The notes under the pieces are model-generated. The model did no database searches. It saw only the letters and a program-made list of their open reading frames with translations, and was not told where the DNA came from. The translations under genes were made by a program, and so were the position numbers. This document shows positions 44,059 through 52,180 of a DNA stretch of 64,000 bases, one piece after another (position 1 is the stretch's first letter; each line of letters opens with the position of its first letter). The stretch covers positions 1 to 64,000 of IMG/VR virus record IMGVR_UViG_3300035670_000067; one strand, 5' to 3'. The stretch is from a virus.

Positions 44059-44723
44059 ACTGCTTCGTATACGAAACTGTTGAATTGAGGCAACAGAGAA
44101 AACAGATACTCAATATATTGATCCAAACTCATTCGTGTTGAATCGCTGGTCGTCCTGCCAGCTAACACGTAACGGTATTTGCCTATCTCTTCTTCAAGTA
44201 TATCACCCTTGGCATATACAGATGGATTTAATCTAGCCATTGTTCTATTGATTATGCAAAGCTGGAGCAAGGACAATATTGATGCAGGTGAAGATGTTCC
44301 AAATGTCCCAACGATTTTTATATTCCTTATCCCCTTGGGGAAAACGCCAGCTTCTTCGTCATTGCCATATTCTATGTTATCTATAGGATTTATAATTTCT
44401 ATCTTACCAGTGTTAGGTTCATACCAGATTTCTCTTGTCGCACTTGTCTGCGTCACATTTACACTTGTCTCGGCCAAATCTTCTCCAATAAGCGTCATGG
44501 AAACCAATGAAACTATGGGAATTGGAGTTACGAATAGATGCTTAGTCCCGTCGCCATCAAAGTATAATGTCTGTTCTATTGCTTCCCAAGTAAATCCAGA
44601 TTTTTGCGTAATTTCTTCGTAAGACGCACTTCTTATGAGAGTAGGTATATCACTAATACTAAAACTAGGATTCAATATCCTAAAATATTCTGCGATTTGA
44701 TCATCTGTCAGAAAATCGGCCAC
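44055..44723 (-). CDS. Head-tail connector (gp6-like)
   Basis: Protein of 222 aa: 'MADFLTDDQIAEYFRILNPS' then beta-rich 'PIPIVSLVSMTLIGEDLA' and the C-terminal helix 'LLQLCIINRTMARLNPS'. This is the usual pattern of HK97 gp6-like connector proteins that bind beneath the portal. It is separated from capsid genes by the glycosyltransferase cassette. Confidence 0.65.
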   Translation of the reverse strand: MADFLTDDQIAEYFRILNPSFSISDIPTLIRSASYEEITQKSGFTWEAIEQTLYFDGDGTKHLFVTPIPIVSLVSMTLIGEDLAETSVNVTQTSATREIWYEPNTGKIEIINPIDNIEYGNDEEAGVFPKGIRNIKIVGTFGTSSPASILSLLQLCIINRTMARLNPSVYAKGDILEEEIGKYRYVLAGRTTSDSTRMSLDQYIEYLFSLLPQFNSFVYEAV

Positions 44724-44732
44724 GCTTCACCT

Positions 44733-45737
44733 CTATTCGTTAGGCTTAGTATCTGTCTTTTGACCGACTTTCTGACGCTTTTCCCATTCTTCGAATTTAC
44801 TTTCTGGCTTGCAATACAATCCCCTAGTGGGTTCGTTCGCTATATCACCCAATCCATCTGTCGCATAAGCAACAGCTTCTTCAAATGGGACATGATCGAA
44901 AACTTTCAATTCAGATTTTTCATTGCAATTGTATATCTTTAATCCAACAGCATCAAAGTGTGGCTTCAGCTGTGGAAAATATTCTTCTCGCATTCTCTTG
45001 TATGTATTCAAGTTACAATTGACAGCGCCCTTGTCGCGGCCTTCATCGAAATGATAGGTATTTGTTTCGCTCATATTAAGATCAACGCCAAGCAAGAATA
45101 TAGTTCTAAATCCAAGCAAGAACAATATCCTAATGGCCGGCAATATCACACTTCTACCACCGCCATAGTCTTCAGCATTCCCCCAATTAAGAGTATCTTC
45201 CCAAAGCCATCTATTGGCGTGGAATTTACTATTCCTCTTGAAATAGTACACGTTAGGGACATCGCCAACATTACAATCCAACGGACAATCGTTATAGTTG
45301 TCCCACAATGGTTTGTCTACCGCTCCTATCGGAACGAATTTCATAATCTTAGGATCAACCCAAATAGAACGAATAAATCTAGATGGATCATCAACACTGA
45401 TCCACGCATCTGGCCTATATGTTCTTGGACTATTGTTTAATCCTAGAGTCCAACAATTCTTCAATTTGGTCAAATCAAGAAGTTTGAAGCTTGGGCCGCC
45501 CGCTATGAGGAACGCCGTTGCGCCTTTGTAGTGCCCCAGTAAGGCGTTTGCAGTGTTCCCTTCTCTTGTCCAGAAGAAAGGCATTGGCTGAAACCATTCT
45601 TTTTCATAGGTGTGGCCCAGCCATAACTTTCTGTCTTTGATCATTTCATAAGCGCGGCCATCTCGCATACGAGAATCGTCTTTTCTGTCGCGCTTCAGCC
45701 CACGCTCACAGACATTGTTCATTTTCTTTGGCTTCAT
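44733..45737 (-). CDS. DUF115/MptE-like sugar- or glycan-related protein
   Basis: Protein of 334 aa. 'TAFLIAGGPSFKLLDLTK' and 'GFRTIFLLGVDLNMSETNTY' match the GGPS...L and D-containing motifs of the DUF115/MptE-like family, often found beside flagellin or surface glycosylation genes (Maf proteins). Between them, 'LGLNNSPRTYRPDAWISVDD' is also characteristic. It may transfer or handle a nonulosonic-acid-like or other sugar. It starts in an ATGA overlap with the GT-A gene, so it belongs to the glycosylation cassette. Confidence 0.6.
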   Translation of the reverse strand: MKPKKMNNVCERGLKRDRKDDSRMRDGRAYEMIKDRKLWLGHTYEKEWFQPMPFFWTREGNTANALLGHYKGATAFLIAGGPSFKLLDLTKLKNCWTLGLNNSPRTYRPDAWISVDDPSRFIRSIWVDPKIMKFVPIGAVDKPLWDNYNDCPLDCNVGDVPNVYYFKRNSKFHANRWLWEDTLNWGNAEDYGGGRSVILPAIRILFLLGFRTIFLLGVDLNMSETNTYHFDEGRDKGAVNCNLNTYKRMREEYFPQLKPHFDAVGLKIYNCNEKSELKVFDHVPFEEAVAYATDGLGDIANEPTRGLYCKPESKFEEWEKRQKVGQKTDTKPNE

Positions 45738-46468
45738 CGCTGAATCTCCAGATGTTTGCCAGCTTCAGGATCACGCTCATGATTTAGATGGAACTGTTTT
45801 TTCTTTGTAGACAATTTCCATTTTTGAAAACGCTTCTTGAACTGTAAGTCTGACTTTGGATTTAATCCTTTGTTGAACATGTGAAAATCTCTACTATTAC
45901 CTTCGATGTAGTATCCATTCAATAGGTTCTTGTGGACCATCTGAAAATATCCAGCTCCAACATTGCCCATTTTACGATTGCTGATTGCGGCTAAATCTGC
46001 AGTCTTTTCAATCAAAGACGGATATTGAATACAGTCTATTAATTGATCAACATCTTGCACTTTGTTTGACCAGCGTCCAACAGATATCATTTTGCTCAAT
46101 CTATCTTCTGAACTCATAATCAGTTCGGACACTTCTTTCCAAAATCCTAATTCATAAACCATGTCACAATCAGAAAACACAACATATTCGGTATCTTCGT
46201 CAAGCATCTTTACTTGATCATTTCTGGTATAGCCGCGCATAGCGAAACGTTCTTTATCTTCCATTAAAAGCAACTTAATCTTTAATCCACACTTCCTATA
46301 GAAATCTACAACTTCTTCAGTTGTTGGATTCCCATTGTTGGGCATGGCACACACGTTAACGACCAATTGATTCTGCGAAAAGAATTTTTGTTCAACTGCT
46401 AAACTGGATAAATCCCAGCAAAGACGTCTCTGATAATTGTGACACAATAATAGGATCTCTATTTTCAT
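45734..46468 (-). CDS. GT-A glycosyltransferase
   Basis: Protein of 244 aa: 'MKIEILLLCHNYQRRLCWDL' (donor-binding first strand), 'TRNDQVKMLDEDTEYVVFSD' then 'CDMVYELGFW' with the D-x-D metal motif, and 'GNVGAGYFQMVHKNLLNGYY' (acceptor side). Family 2-like fold. It should use a nucleotide-sugar donor with Mn or Mg. It is six bases after the double transferase gene. Confidence 0.75.
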   Translation of the reverse strand: MKIEILLLCHNYQRRLCWDLSSLAVEQKFFSQNQLVVNVCAMPNNGNPTTEEVVDFYRKCGLKIKLLLMEDKERFAMRGYTRNDQVKMLDEDTEYVVFSDCDMVYELGFWKEVSELIMSSEDRLSKMISVGRWSNKVQDVDQLIDCIQYPSLIEKTADLAAISNRKMGNVGAGYFQMVHKNLLNGYYIEGNSRDFHMFNKGLNPKSDLQFKKRFQKWKLSTKKKQFHLNHERDPEAGKHLEIQR

Positions 46469-46474
46469 GTTACC

Positions 46475-47998
46475 TCACGGAGTTAGATATTGTCTGAAGT
46501 TGTGTTTGACGATTCTTCGTTTGCCGCCAAGTCTTGTTATGACATACCATACAAGAGTGTCTTGGGAAGGTATTGGCATCTTACCGCCGCACATCCGCGC
46601 TAGATGCTTTGTGAAGGCTGTTTTTTCAATCGAGAAAAACGTACAAATTCTTTTGTGGCGATGCTTAGGCTGTTCTATCTTCAGCCCACTAAATAGAGGC
46701 TTTGTCTTATTGAAGTCTGGCAGCTTGTCTGCCCACCAATCTAATAGATGAAGCCAGTGGATTCCATTTTTCTCATAAATCGGATCATGTTTAATCTTAG
46801 TGTATCCCCAAGGTGAAGCTGTCAAGGTTGCGTCCCACGCTTCTTCGGGAATTTCTATTTTATCACACTTTGGCGTCACATCGCAATCCATCTTTATCCA
46901 ATATCTAGTCTTTACATTTTTCGCAACACCGAAAACAAATGCGCTGAGCATATGCTCTTTGTCTGACAAATCTGAAGAGTTCGGCCAAGTGATAACGCGA
47001 GTGCTGTTGTCTACTTCTGTAATAACAAAATCAATACATTTGCTGTCAGCAAATACAATCTTTTTCATATGTTTGATAGGTTCGACATTCTGCCAAAGTT
47101 TCCAATTCTTCAAGAAATGATGTAAATACTTATTATTGACTGCTGTTACTAATGTACAAAGATCCGCATTATTGTCTTTCTCTTGCAACCACTTTTCTAC
47201 TGAGCTATCGTGAAAGCAAGAATGCTCAATATCAATGAATCCATTCTCTCGCATCTCAGAATATGTCTTTTTCCAATATTCGCAATTCTTATATCTACCG
47301 ACATGCTTGTGTCCATGATAATGTATAATCTTTGTATCTTTGGTGACTGTTCCAAATCTAACAGATTCGCCCCATTCTGTGCCAGCCAATCTATGCTCTA
47401 CAAGAGGAAGCATTAGCTGACACGCTATTTCGTCAACTATTCTAGTCGTACAGCGCTTCTCATACCCGCGCTGACATATCTCATTCCATTTTTCTAAGGC
47501 TGGATCACCACTAATCCAGCCATTGATGCCCGTGTTTATTGCCGCGCCATAGGCTAACGCGCCAGCTATTAATTCAGGGCAAGCCTTCTTCCAAGCGTTT
47601 ATTCTACGTGAAATAGAACTACCAGTTGTTTTCCAATTCGCAAAATTCCCTGTAACAAATCCATTAGCTGCTATCATCATGAAATATTCATCTATTGGAT
47701 TCAAAACAAGTGTATCGGCATCCAGAAACATCACTAAATCAAAATTATTCACATAGCGATGTAATGTTGGCTTTATGCTCAGCGGATAATCATTAGATTC
47801 TGGCATATAAGCGGTGAAACACTTGAGCTCTTTCAATTTTGAAAGGAACCAGTCGTCCTGCAACCCCTGTAACAGAACAACTATACTTCCATTCCAAACC
47901 TTGCGCAATGAATAGATGCTAACAAGCATCCTCAAGCAGCATTTTGTTCCACGATTGAAATAGATTACTGTCTTACTGCATGTTAAAGAATCTAACAT
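46475..47998 (-). CDS. Two-domain GT-A glycosyltransferase
   Basis: Protein of 507 aa. The N-terminal domain resembles family 8/glycogenin-like enzymes: 'CLRMLVSIYSLRKVW' and 'YVNNFDLVMFLDADTLVLNP' with D-A-D. The second domain (~275-500) repeats a GT-A layout: 'LCTLVTAVNNKYLHHFLKNW' and 'YWIKMDCDVTPKCD' with D-C-D. Two transferases in one chain could add two successive sugars. I chose the ATG at 47998, which has GGAAG seven bases upstream, giving a 26-base overlap with the preceding gene; an upstream start at 48052 is less likely. Confidence 0.75.
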   Translation of the reverse strand: MLDSLTCSKTVIYFNRGTKCCLRMLVSIYSLRKVWNGSIVVLLQGLQDDWFLSKLKELKCFTAYMPESNDYPLSIKPTLHRYVNNFDLVMFLDADTLVLNPIDEYFMMIAANGFVTGNFANWKTTGSSISRRINAWKKACPELIAGALAYGAAINTGINGWISGDPALEKWNEICQRGYEKRCTTRIVDEIACQLMLPLVEHRLAGTEWGESVRFGTVTKDTKIIHYHGHKHVGRYKNCEYWKKTYSEMRENGFIDIEHSCFHDSSVEKWLQEKDNNADLCTLVTAVNNKYLHHFLKNWKLWQNVEPIKHMKKIVFADSKCIDFVITEVDNSTRVITWPNSSDLSDKEHMLSAFVFGVAKNVKTRYWIKMDCDVTPKCDKIEIPEEAWDATLTASPWGYTKIKHDPIYEKNGIHWLHLLDWWADKLPDFNKTKPLFSGLKIEQPKHRHKRICTFFSIEKTAFTKHLARMCGGKMPIPSQDTLVWYVITRLGGKRRIVKHNFRQYLTP

Positions 47999-48818
47999 AT
48001 TTTCTTCCATCAATAACTCGTTTAATGATGTTTCTTTGGTTGTAGCACTCATTTAACAATTCCTCTGCTGCCTCTTCATGCTCTAAATGTACCTTCAGTG
48101 TCTCTATAAATTTTTTCAACAAATCGAACTGCTCTTTGCTTATCCCAGTAACACACTCTTTCACTTCACCAAAATCAAATCTAATTGGATCGCATCTTAT
48201 TGAACTATCATTGTCGCCTATAAGATTCTGTATAACTAACACTAATTCCATCAATGATAAAGTGCTGATATCTGGGATTTTATTGCTCGTGACACAATCT
48301 ATGAAATTATCTAACTCTGCAAATTTGATTCTTGTCAACGGATTATCTGTAACAATGTAAGATTTATTTATCAGCAATGATAGCGCGATATTGCACACCG
48401 TTGTATCAGTCCTCATTGATGAACAAAATCCATATAAGCTTGGAACATCAATTATATTTATTCTTGAACCGCTAATAGACGAGCAGTTGTTATGTTCTGA
48501 TTTGAATAAAACAAATCGCTTGTATTTCTTGGATCTAATGATATCTAAACACTTTACATTCAATGCATGTAAATATCCTACGAAGTCTTGCTCTTTCCAC
48601 AACTCTTCATAATCCAGTATAACACACCAATATATCGTGTCATACTCTTCTTTTATTTCGTAATTTAGAATATCACAGATTTCAAGATTTGCAACATCAA
48701 TATCGTTGAATTTGTGGTATAGATTTATATCTACACCATCTACTTTTCTTAAATTGCCAATATTGGAAAATATCTTATATCCAACATTCCCCAATGCTCC
48801 AATCACCAGATCTTTCAT
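47973..48818 (-). CDS. Divergent NAD(P)-binding SDR/epimerase-like protein
   Basis: Protein of 281 aa. The start 'MKDLVIGALGNVGYKIFSNI' is a Rossmann G-x-x-G-x-x-G, followed by 'VDGVDINLY' and the strand/loop series 'YDTIYWCVILDYEELW'. The usual YxxxK is not clear ('SLYGFCSSMRTDT'), so activity may be changed. It may modify a nucleotide sugar for the surrounding transferases. ATGA-coupled upstream. Confidence 0.55.
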   Translation of the reverse strand: MKDLVIGALGNVGYKIFSNIGNLRKVDGVDINLYHKFNDIDVANLEICDILNYEIKEEYDTIYWCVILDYEELWKEQDFVGYLHALNVKCLDIIRSKKYKRFVLFKSEHNNCSSISGSRINIIDVPSLYGFCSSMRTDTTVCNIALSLLINKSYIVTDNPLTRIKFAELDNFIDCVTSNKIPDISTLSLMELVLVIQNLIGDNDSSIRCDPIRFDFGEVKECVTGISKEQFDLLKKFIETLKVHLEHEEAAEELLNECYNQRNIIKRVIDGRKYVRFFNMQ

Positions 48819-49990
48819 AGTAGATTAAACACCTTTCTACATTCTATTTGATTAGCTTCGTAAAACAGTCTTGTGTTAATATCATTAGCCATATTGGGAT
48901 CATGCATTCTGGTGGCAGATTCTTCATGAATACCCATGGCTTCTGCGCAATACCAAATTGATACACCGCGCTTCTTAGCTCTAAAACAGAAATCAACATC
49001 ATTGCAGTCACCATAGTATTGTTCATCTAATCCATTAAGCTCTTTGTACAGATCTACATTTATAAGGGCACAGGCGAAGGTGACGGCATTTACCTCTCTG
49101 GTTGGATAAAAACACTTATCATGTTTTTTACCGCGTCCAACATGCTCAAACAAATTGTTTCCATCACCCATAATGATACCGGCATGTTGATACCTAAAAT
49201 CTGGATAATACAAGGAAGCGCCAACTATGCTCGCATTTTCTTCATGGCAAGCACAAAGCATCTCATTTATCCAATCAAAATGCTCCATCATATAGACATC
49301 ATCGTTTAGAAGAAGAACGTACTTATATCTGCCTTCGATATGACGATGTATGATAGTATTATTCAAATGACTGAAATTAAACCTGCTTGTATTCTCAAAC
49401 ATATCAACAGAATAGCGCTGTCCGTACATTTCATTGTATCTCTTCAAAAAATCTTGATCGCCATAAAATCCAAGGTATGGCGTCCCACGCTTTATGCATC
49501 CCAGACATTTATCTAATCTTGTAGAATTGGAACTAAGAATTACAATTGCCACATCTTCATCTATATGTCTCGTGTGCGCATATCTGTCTCCGCAGAAACC
49601 AGATATTTTAGTTGCGTTTCTTCCTTCTATCGCATGCGAAAATTGTATTTCGTTCTGTACTATGCCACGATATTCTCTTATCACTGATATTGTTGCTTTG
49701 CCCGCCAACACTGCCGCCACCATTGCACACCAAGACCTGTCTGAGAACATATTACGACGGGCTAAGACCACCACTGGCACACCAGCCCCGCCCCCCAGCC
49801 CCGCCCTACTTGTGAAAACGTTTACCGGGGTCTTTATACCATTCTTTTTCTTGTAATAATCGAAAACTATAATATCTGCCTTAGACTGTTCAGCTATATA
49901 AAACAACTCTTGTTCTTTGTTTGACGTATCATAAATTCCGTCAGTCCTAACTAAAATTTCCCAGTCTTGATTGTGTGTTATCATTTTCAT
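48815..49990 (-). CDS. Family 2-like glycosyltransferase
   Basis: Protein of 391 aa. The main GT-A domain lies in the C-terminal two thirds: 'VAIVILSSNSTRLDKCLGCI', 'RYKYVLLLNDDVYMMEHFDW' (D-D-x metal motif), 'GGKDE'-region equivalent 'ELNGLDEQYYGDCNDVDFCF' and 'RAKKRGVSIWYCAEAMGIHE', the family 2/rhamnosyltransferase signature. The N-terminal 130 residues also resemble a partial transferase ('DWEILVRTDGIYDTS'). First gene of the glycosylation cassette, just after the capsid terminator. Confidence 0.8.
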   Translation of the reverse strand: MKMITHNQDWEILVRTDGIYDTSNKEQELFYIAEQSKADIIVFDYYKKKNGIKTPVNVFTSRAGLGGGAGVPVVVLARRNMFSDRSWCAMVAAVLAGKATISVIREYRGIVQNEIQFSHAIEGRNATKISGFCGDRYAHTRHIDEDVAIVILSSNSTRLDKCLGCIKRGTPYLGFYGDQDFLKRYNEMYGQRYSVDMFENTSRFNFSHLNNTIIHRHIEGRYKYVLLLNDDVYMMEHFDWINEMLCACHEENASIVGASLYYPDFRYQHAGIIMGDGNNLFEHVGRGKKHDKCFYPTREVNAVTFACALINVDLYKELNGLDEQYYGDCNDVDFCFRAKKRGVSIWYCAEAMGIHEESATRMHDPNMANDINTRLFYEANQIECRKVFNLL

Positions 49991-50012
49991 AAAAGAAATA
50001 ACCTTATGGACG

Positions 50013-50054
50013 AAAATAAAAAGGCCGGTGGATTTGATAATCCACCGGCCTTTT
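50013..50054 (-). terminator. Strong terminator after the major capsid gene
   Basis: Perfect 13-bp stem AAGGCCGGTGGAT / ATCCACCGGCCTT with a six-base loop, followed on the minus strand by TTTATTTT. It sits between the capsid stop (50066) and the glycosyltransferase cassette and should make capsid mRNA far more abundant than the downstream genes. Confidence 0.9.
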
Positions 50055-50065
50055 AGCGTGGTCGG

Positions 50066-51052
50066 TTAGAAGGAGACTGTCGTGCTCAGATTGTCGATCT
50101 CGCAGGTCATATCTGTCCGATTGAACTGGAAGGCGATACGCTCACTGGTAACGTACTTCCGCTGATCGGATTCGATGACTTTATCAGATTCGAGTTTGAT
50201 GCGCCGACGATCACCAATCTCGCAGGCTTCACGATGCATGACCACCGCGTGACCTGACGGAGCGTTAGCGAGTTCGTACACACGAACGCCATAGATGGTG
50301 GTCAGCATACCATCTGACTCACCAGCTGAGCCAAGACCAGTGATGAAGCTCGCCAGAGCCAGACCAGTCATGCTCGTGTTTTTGAAGTTGGTGTTTGACC
50401 GAATATTCGCAGCCTGATCGGGAGGAACGATGCAGATCAGACGGCTCTTGTTGCGACCATATTTCCCAAGGTTATAGATCGCGTTATTAACCATGTCTTC
50501 ATCGAAGGCGGCACCACCGCCAGCGACTTCTGACGCACCAGATTCATTGGCAACGGTGAAGATACCGTCAAACGCAAGACGCGAATCACGGATATACCAG
50601 TTGGCGGTTGTCGCGGACTCAGGCGTCGGCGCAGTAGCGGTGTGATCAACATCGCCCTGGAGGAACGCCAGTTCTTCCGCCTCAGCAATAGCATCGGCGA
50701 AGTCCTGCAGAACCTGAGCCACAACGTCAGGCTGAGAATCTTCGATAGCTTCTTCGTCAATCATGACGTAAGCCATCAGTTTCTTAGCCGTCCATGTGAC
50801 TGAAGTCGCCGCATAGCTTGTCAGCGTAGCGGTCGTACCATCAGGAATATAGTACGCTGAACCGCCGCTAGTTCTCTTCGGCTTGGTCCATGTGCGCGAA
50901 GGCATGGTGAATGACGGGACCAGTCTACGAATCAGGTTGCGTTCGCGAACGAACTCGATCACCTGATTCGCCAGAGGCGTCGGAAGATAAGCACTGATGC
51001 TGGACCCAGAGGTCGCAACTGACAGTGCCTTGCGGATAAGCTCGACACTCAT
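50066..51052 (-). CDS. Major capsid protein (HK97 fold)
   Basis: Protein of 328 aa. The HK97-fold landmarks are visible: N-arm ('LANQVIEFVRERNLIRRLVP'), E-loop region ('SRTWTKPKRTSGGSAYYIPD'), spine helix ('QPDVVAQVLQDFADAIAEAE' then 'ELAFLQGD'), and the late beta/A-domain 'SDGMLTTIYGVRVYELANA'. The order portal-protease-capsid and the terminator after it support the call. Strong ribosome site AAGGAATAAAA before ATG. Confidence 0.92.
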   Translation of the reverse strand: MSVELIRKALSVATSGSSISAYLPTPLANQVIEFVRERNLIRRLVPSFTMPSRTWTKPKRTSGGSAYYIPDGTTATLTSYAATSVTWTAKKLMAYVMIDEEAIEDSQPDVVAQVLQDFADAIAEAEELAFLQGDVDHTATAPTPESATTANWYIRDSRLAFDGIFTVANESGASEVAGGGAAFDEDMVNNAIYNLGKYGRNKSRLICIVPPDQAANIRSNTNFKNTSMTGLALASFITGLGSAGESDGMLTTIYGVRVYELANAPSGHAVVMHREACEIGDRRRIKLESDKVIESDQRKYVTSERIAFQFNRTDMTCEIDNLSTTVSF

Positions 51053-51073
51053 TGTTTTTATTCCTTGTCTTTG

Positions 51074-51619
51074 TTACTTCTGGGTCGTTGACGCTAACAG
51101 AAGACCAAAGTAAACACTGGTCGCTTTACTCTGCTCTTCCTTGCTTAACGCCGCAAACTCATCAGGATTGCCCTTCAGAGCATTGCCGTCGCCAAGCAGA
51201 TGGAGAACGTATTTGACAGTTTCGGGATCCGAAGCGTCCTTGAGAACTTTCTTGATCTTATTAGGATCGGGCTGTTCTGAGGACTGTTCGCTTTTCTTGC
51301 CAAGCTGGGCGGTGAGAGCGGCAACGCTCTTAACCAGTTCAGCCATGACAGGATTTTCTGTCTCAAATTTCTTCTGCGCAGCGGCTTTCGCAGCATCCGC
51401 TTCCTGTTTCAGTTCTTCAGCTGTCTTGGCTTTCTGAGACAGAGCAGTGATCGCATCAGCAAGCTGTTTCTGCGAAGCAGCAACAGTATCCACAAGCGCT
51501 TTCATCGCAGCAACAGAATCAGCAACAGGCTTAATCTGTTCTGCGACCATTGTCTTCGCCTTTTCCTCAGAAACGCCACTCGGCGTCGGCTGAGGAACTT
51601 TATCGGTCTTGGTGGCCAT
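51074..51619 (-). CDS. Nested scaffold protein from an internal start
   Basis: The codon for Met188 of the protease gene is preceded by AAGGAGAAACAT, a near-perfect ribosome site at ideal spacing. It would yield 181 aa, 'MATKTDKVPQPTPSGVSEEK' onward, that is only the helical scaffold domain. This copies the lambda C/Nu3 arrangement in which one gene makes protease-scaffold and a larger amount of free scaffold. Confidence 0.78.
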   Translation of the reverse strand: MATKTDKVPQPTPSGVSEEKAKTMVAEQIKPVADSVAAMKALVDTVAASQKQLADAITALSQKAKTAEELKQEADAAKAAAQKKFETENPVMAELVKSVAALTAQLGKKSEQSSEQPDPNKIKKVLKDASDPETVKYVLHLLGDGNALKGNPDEFAALSKEEQSKATSVYFGLLLASTTQK

Positions 51620-52180
51620 ATGTTTCTCCTTGTTAGAGATCTTGTTTTGCAGTGATTTCCCGGTTGCTTCTAAAATAGAAGCTGCGGGATTTGCTGGTAA
51701 ACCTACAACGCTAACTTCAAAAAGTTCCATTTCTTTGATTCTATACTCAGTAATACTTCCTGTGTCAGGATCTTCCACCCTTTCCACTCTCTTTACACGC
51801 AATCTGATGGACATTGAATTTAGAATACCTTCTTTAATTTTAGTCCAGATATCATCAACATCATTTGCCTTGCTAAACTTCACGGTAACGATAAGACCTT
51901 TATCGTCCACCTCGGTCTTCACAACCTTGCCAACCGGCTTGTCTGTGTCGTGATTGAAGAATACCGTGTTGGCACCGGGCTGTAATAGATCTTTTTCAGA
52001 TTTCTTCCAAGCTTCGAGTGTAATGACGTCACGAACACGATCTTTGACAATAGTACCAGCATATCCAACAAGAATTCTATCACCACCCTTTTCACTCACA
52101 CCCTTTATCTTAAAAAGACTGTCAATAGCTTTATTCACGTCTTTTTCAACAGATTTCTTGATCTTCATTTTCTTTTCCAT
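51074..52180 (-). CDS. Prohead protease fused to scaffold
   Basis: Protein of 368 aa. Residues ~25-175 are an HK97-type U35 protease: catalytic His in 'VFFNHDTDKPVGKVV' (~76), Ser in 'LNSMSIRLRVKR' (~122-124), and the final 'FEVSVVGLPANPAA'. Residues ~188-368 are helical Ala/Lys/Glu-rich scaffold ('VADSVAAMKALVDTVAASQK'). The protease should cut scaffold and capsid during maturation. An internal in-frame start gives scaffold alone (separate entry). Start overlaps the portal stop by one base. Confidence 0.88.
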   Translation of the reverse strand: MEKKMKIKKSVEKDVNKAIDSLFKIKGVSEKGGDRILVGYAGTIVKDRVRDVITLEAWKKSEKDLLQPGANTVFFNHDTDKPVGKVVKTEVDDKGLIVTVKFSKANDVDDIWTKIKEGILNSMSIRLRVKRVERVEDPDTGSITEYRIKEMELFEVSVVGLPANPAASILEATGKSLQNKISNKEKHMATKTDKVPQPTPSGVSEEKAKTMVAEQIKPVADSVAAMKALVDTVAASQKQLADAITALSQKAKTAEELKQEADAAKAAAQKKFETENPVMAELVKSVAALTAQLGKKSEQSSEQPDPNKIKKVLKDASDPETVKYVLHLLGDGNALKGNPDEFAALSKEEQSKATSVYFGLLLASTTQK

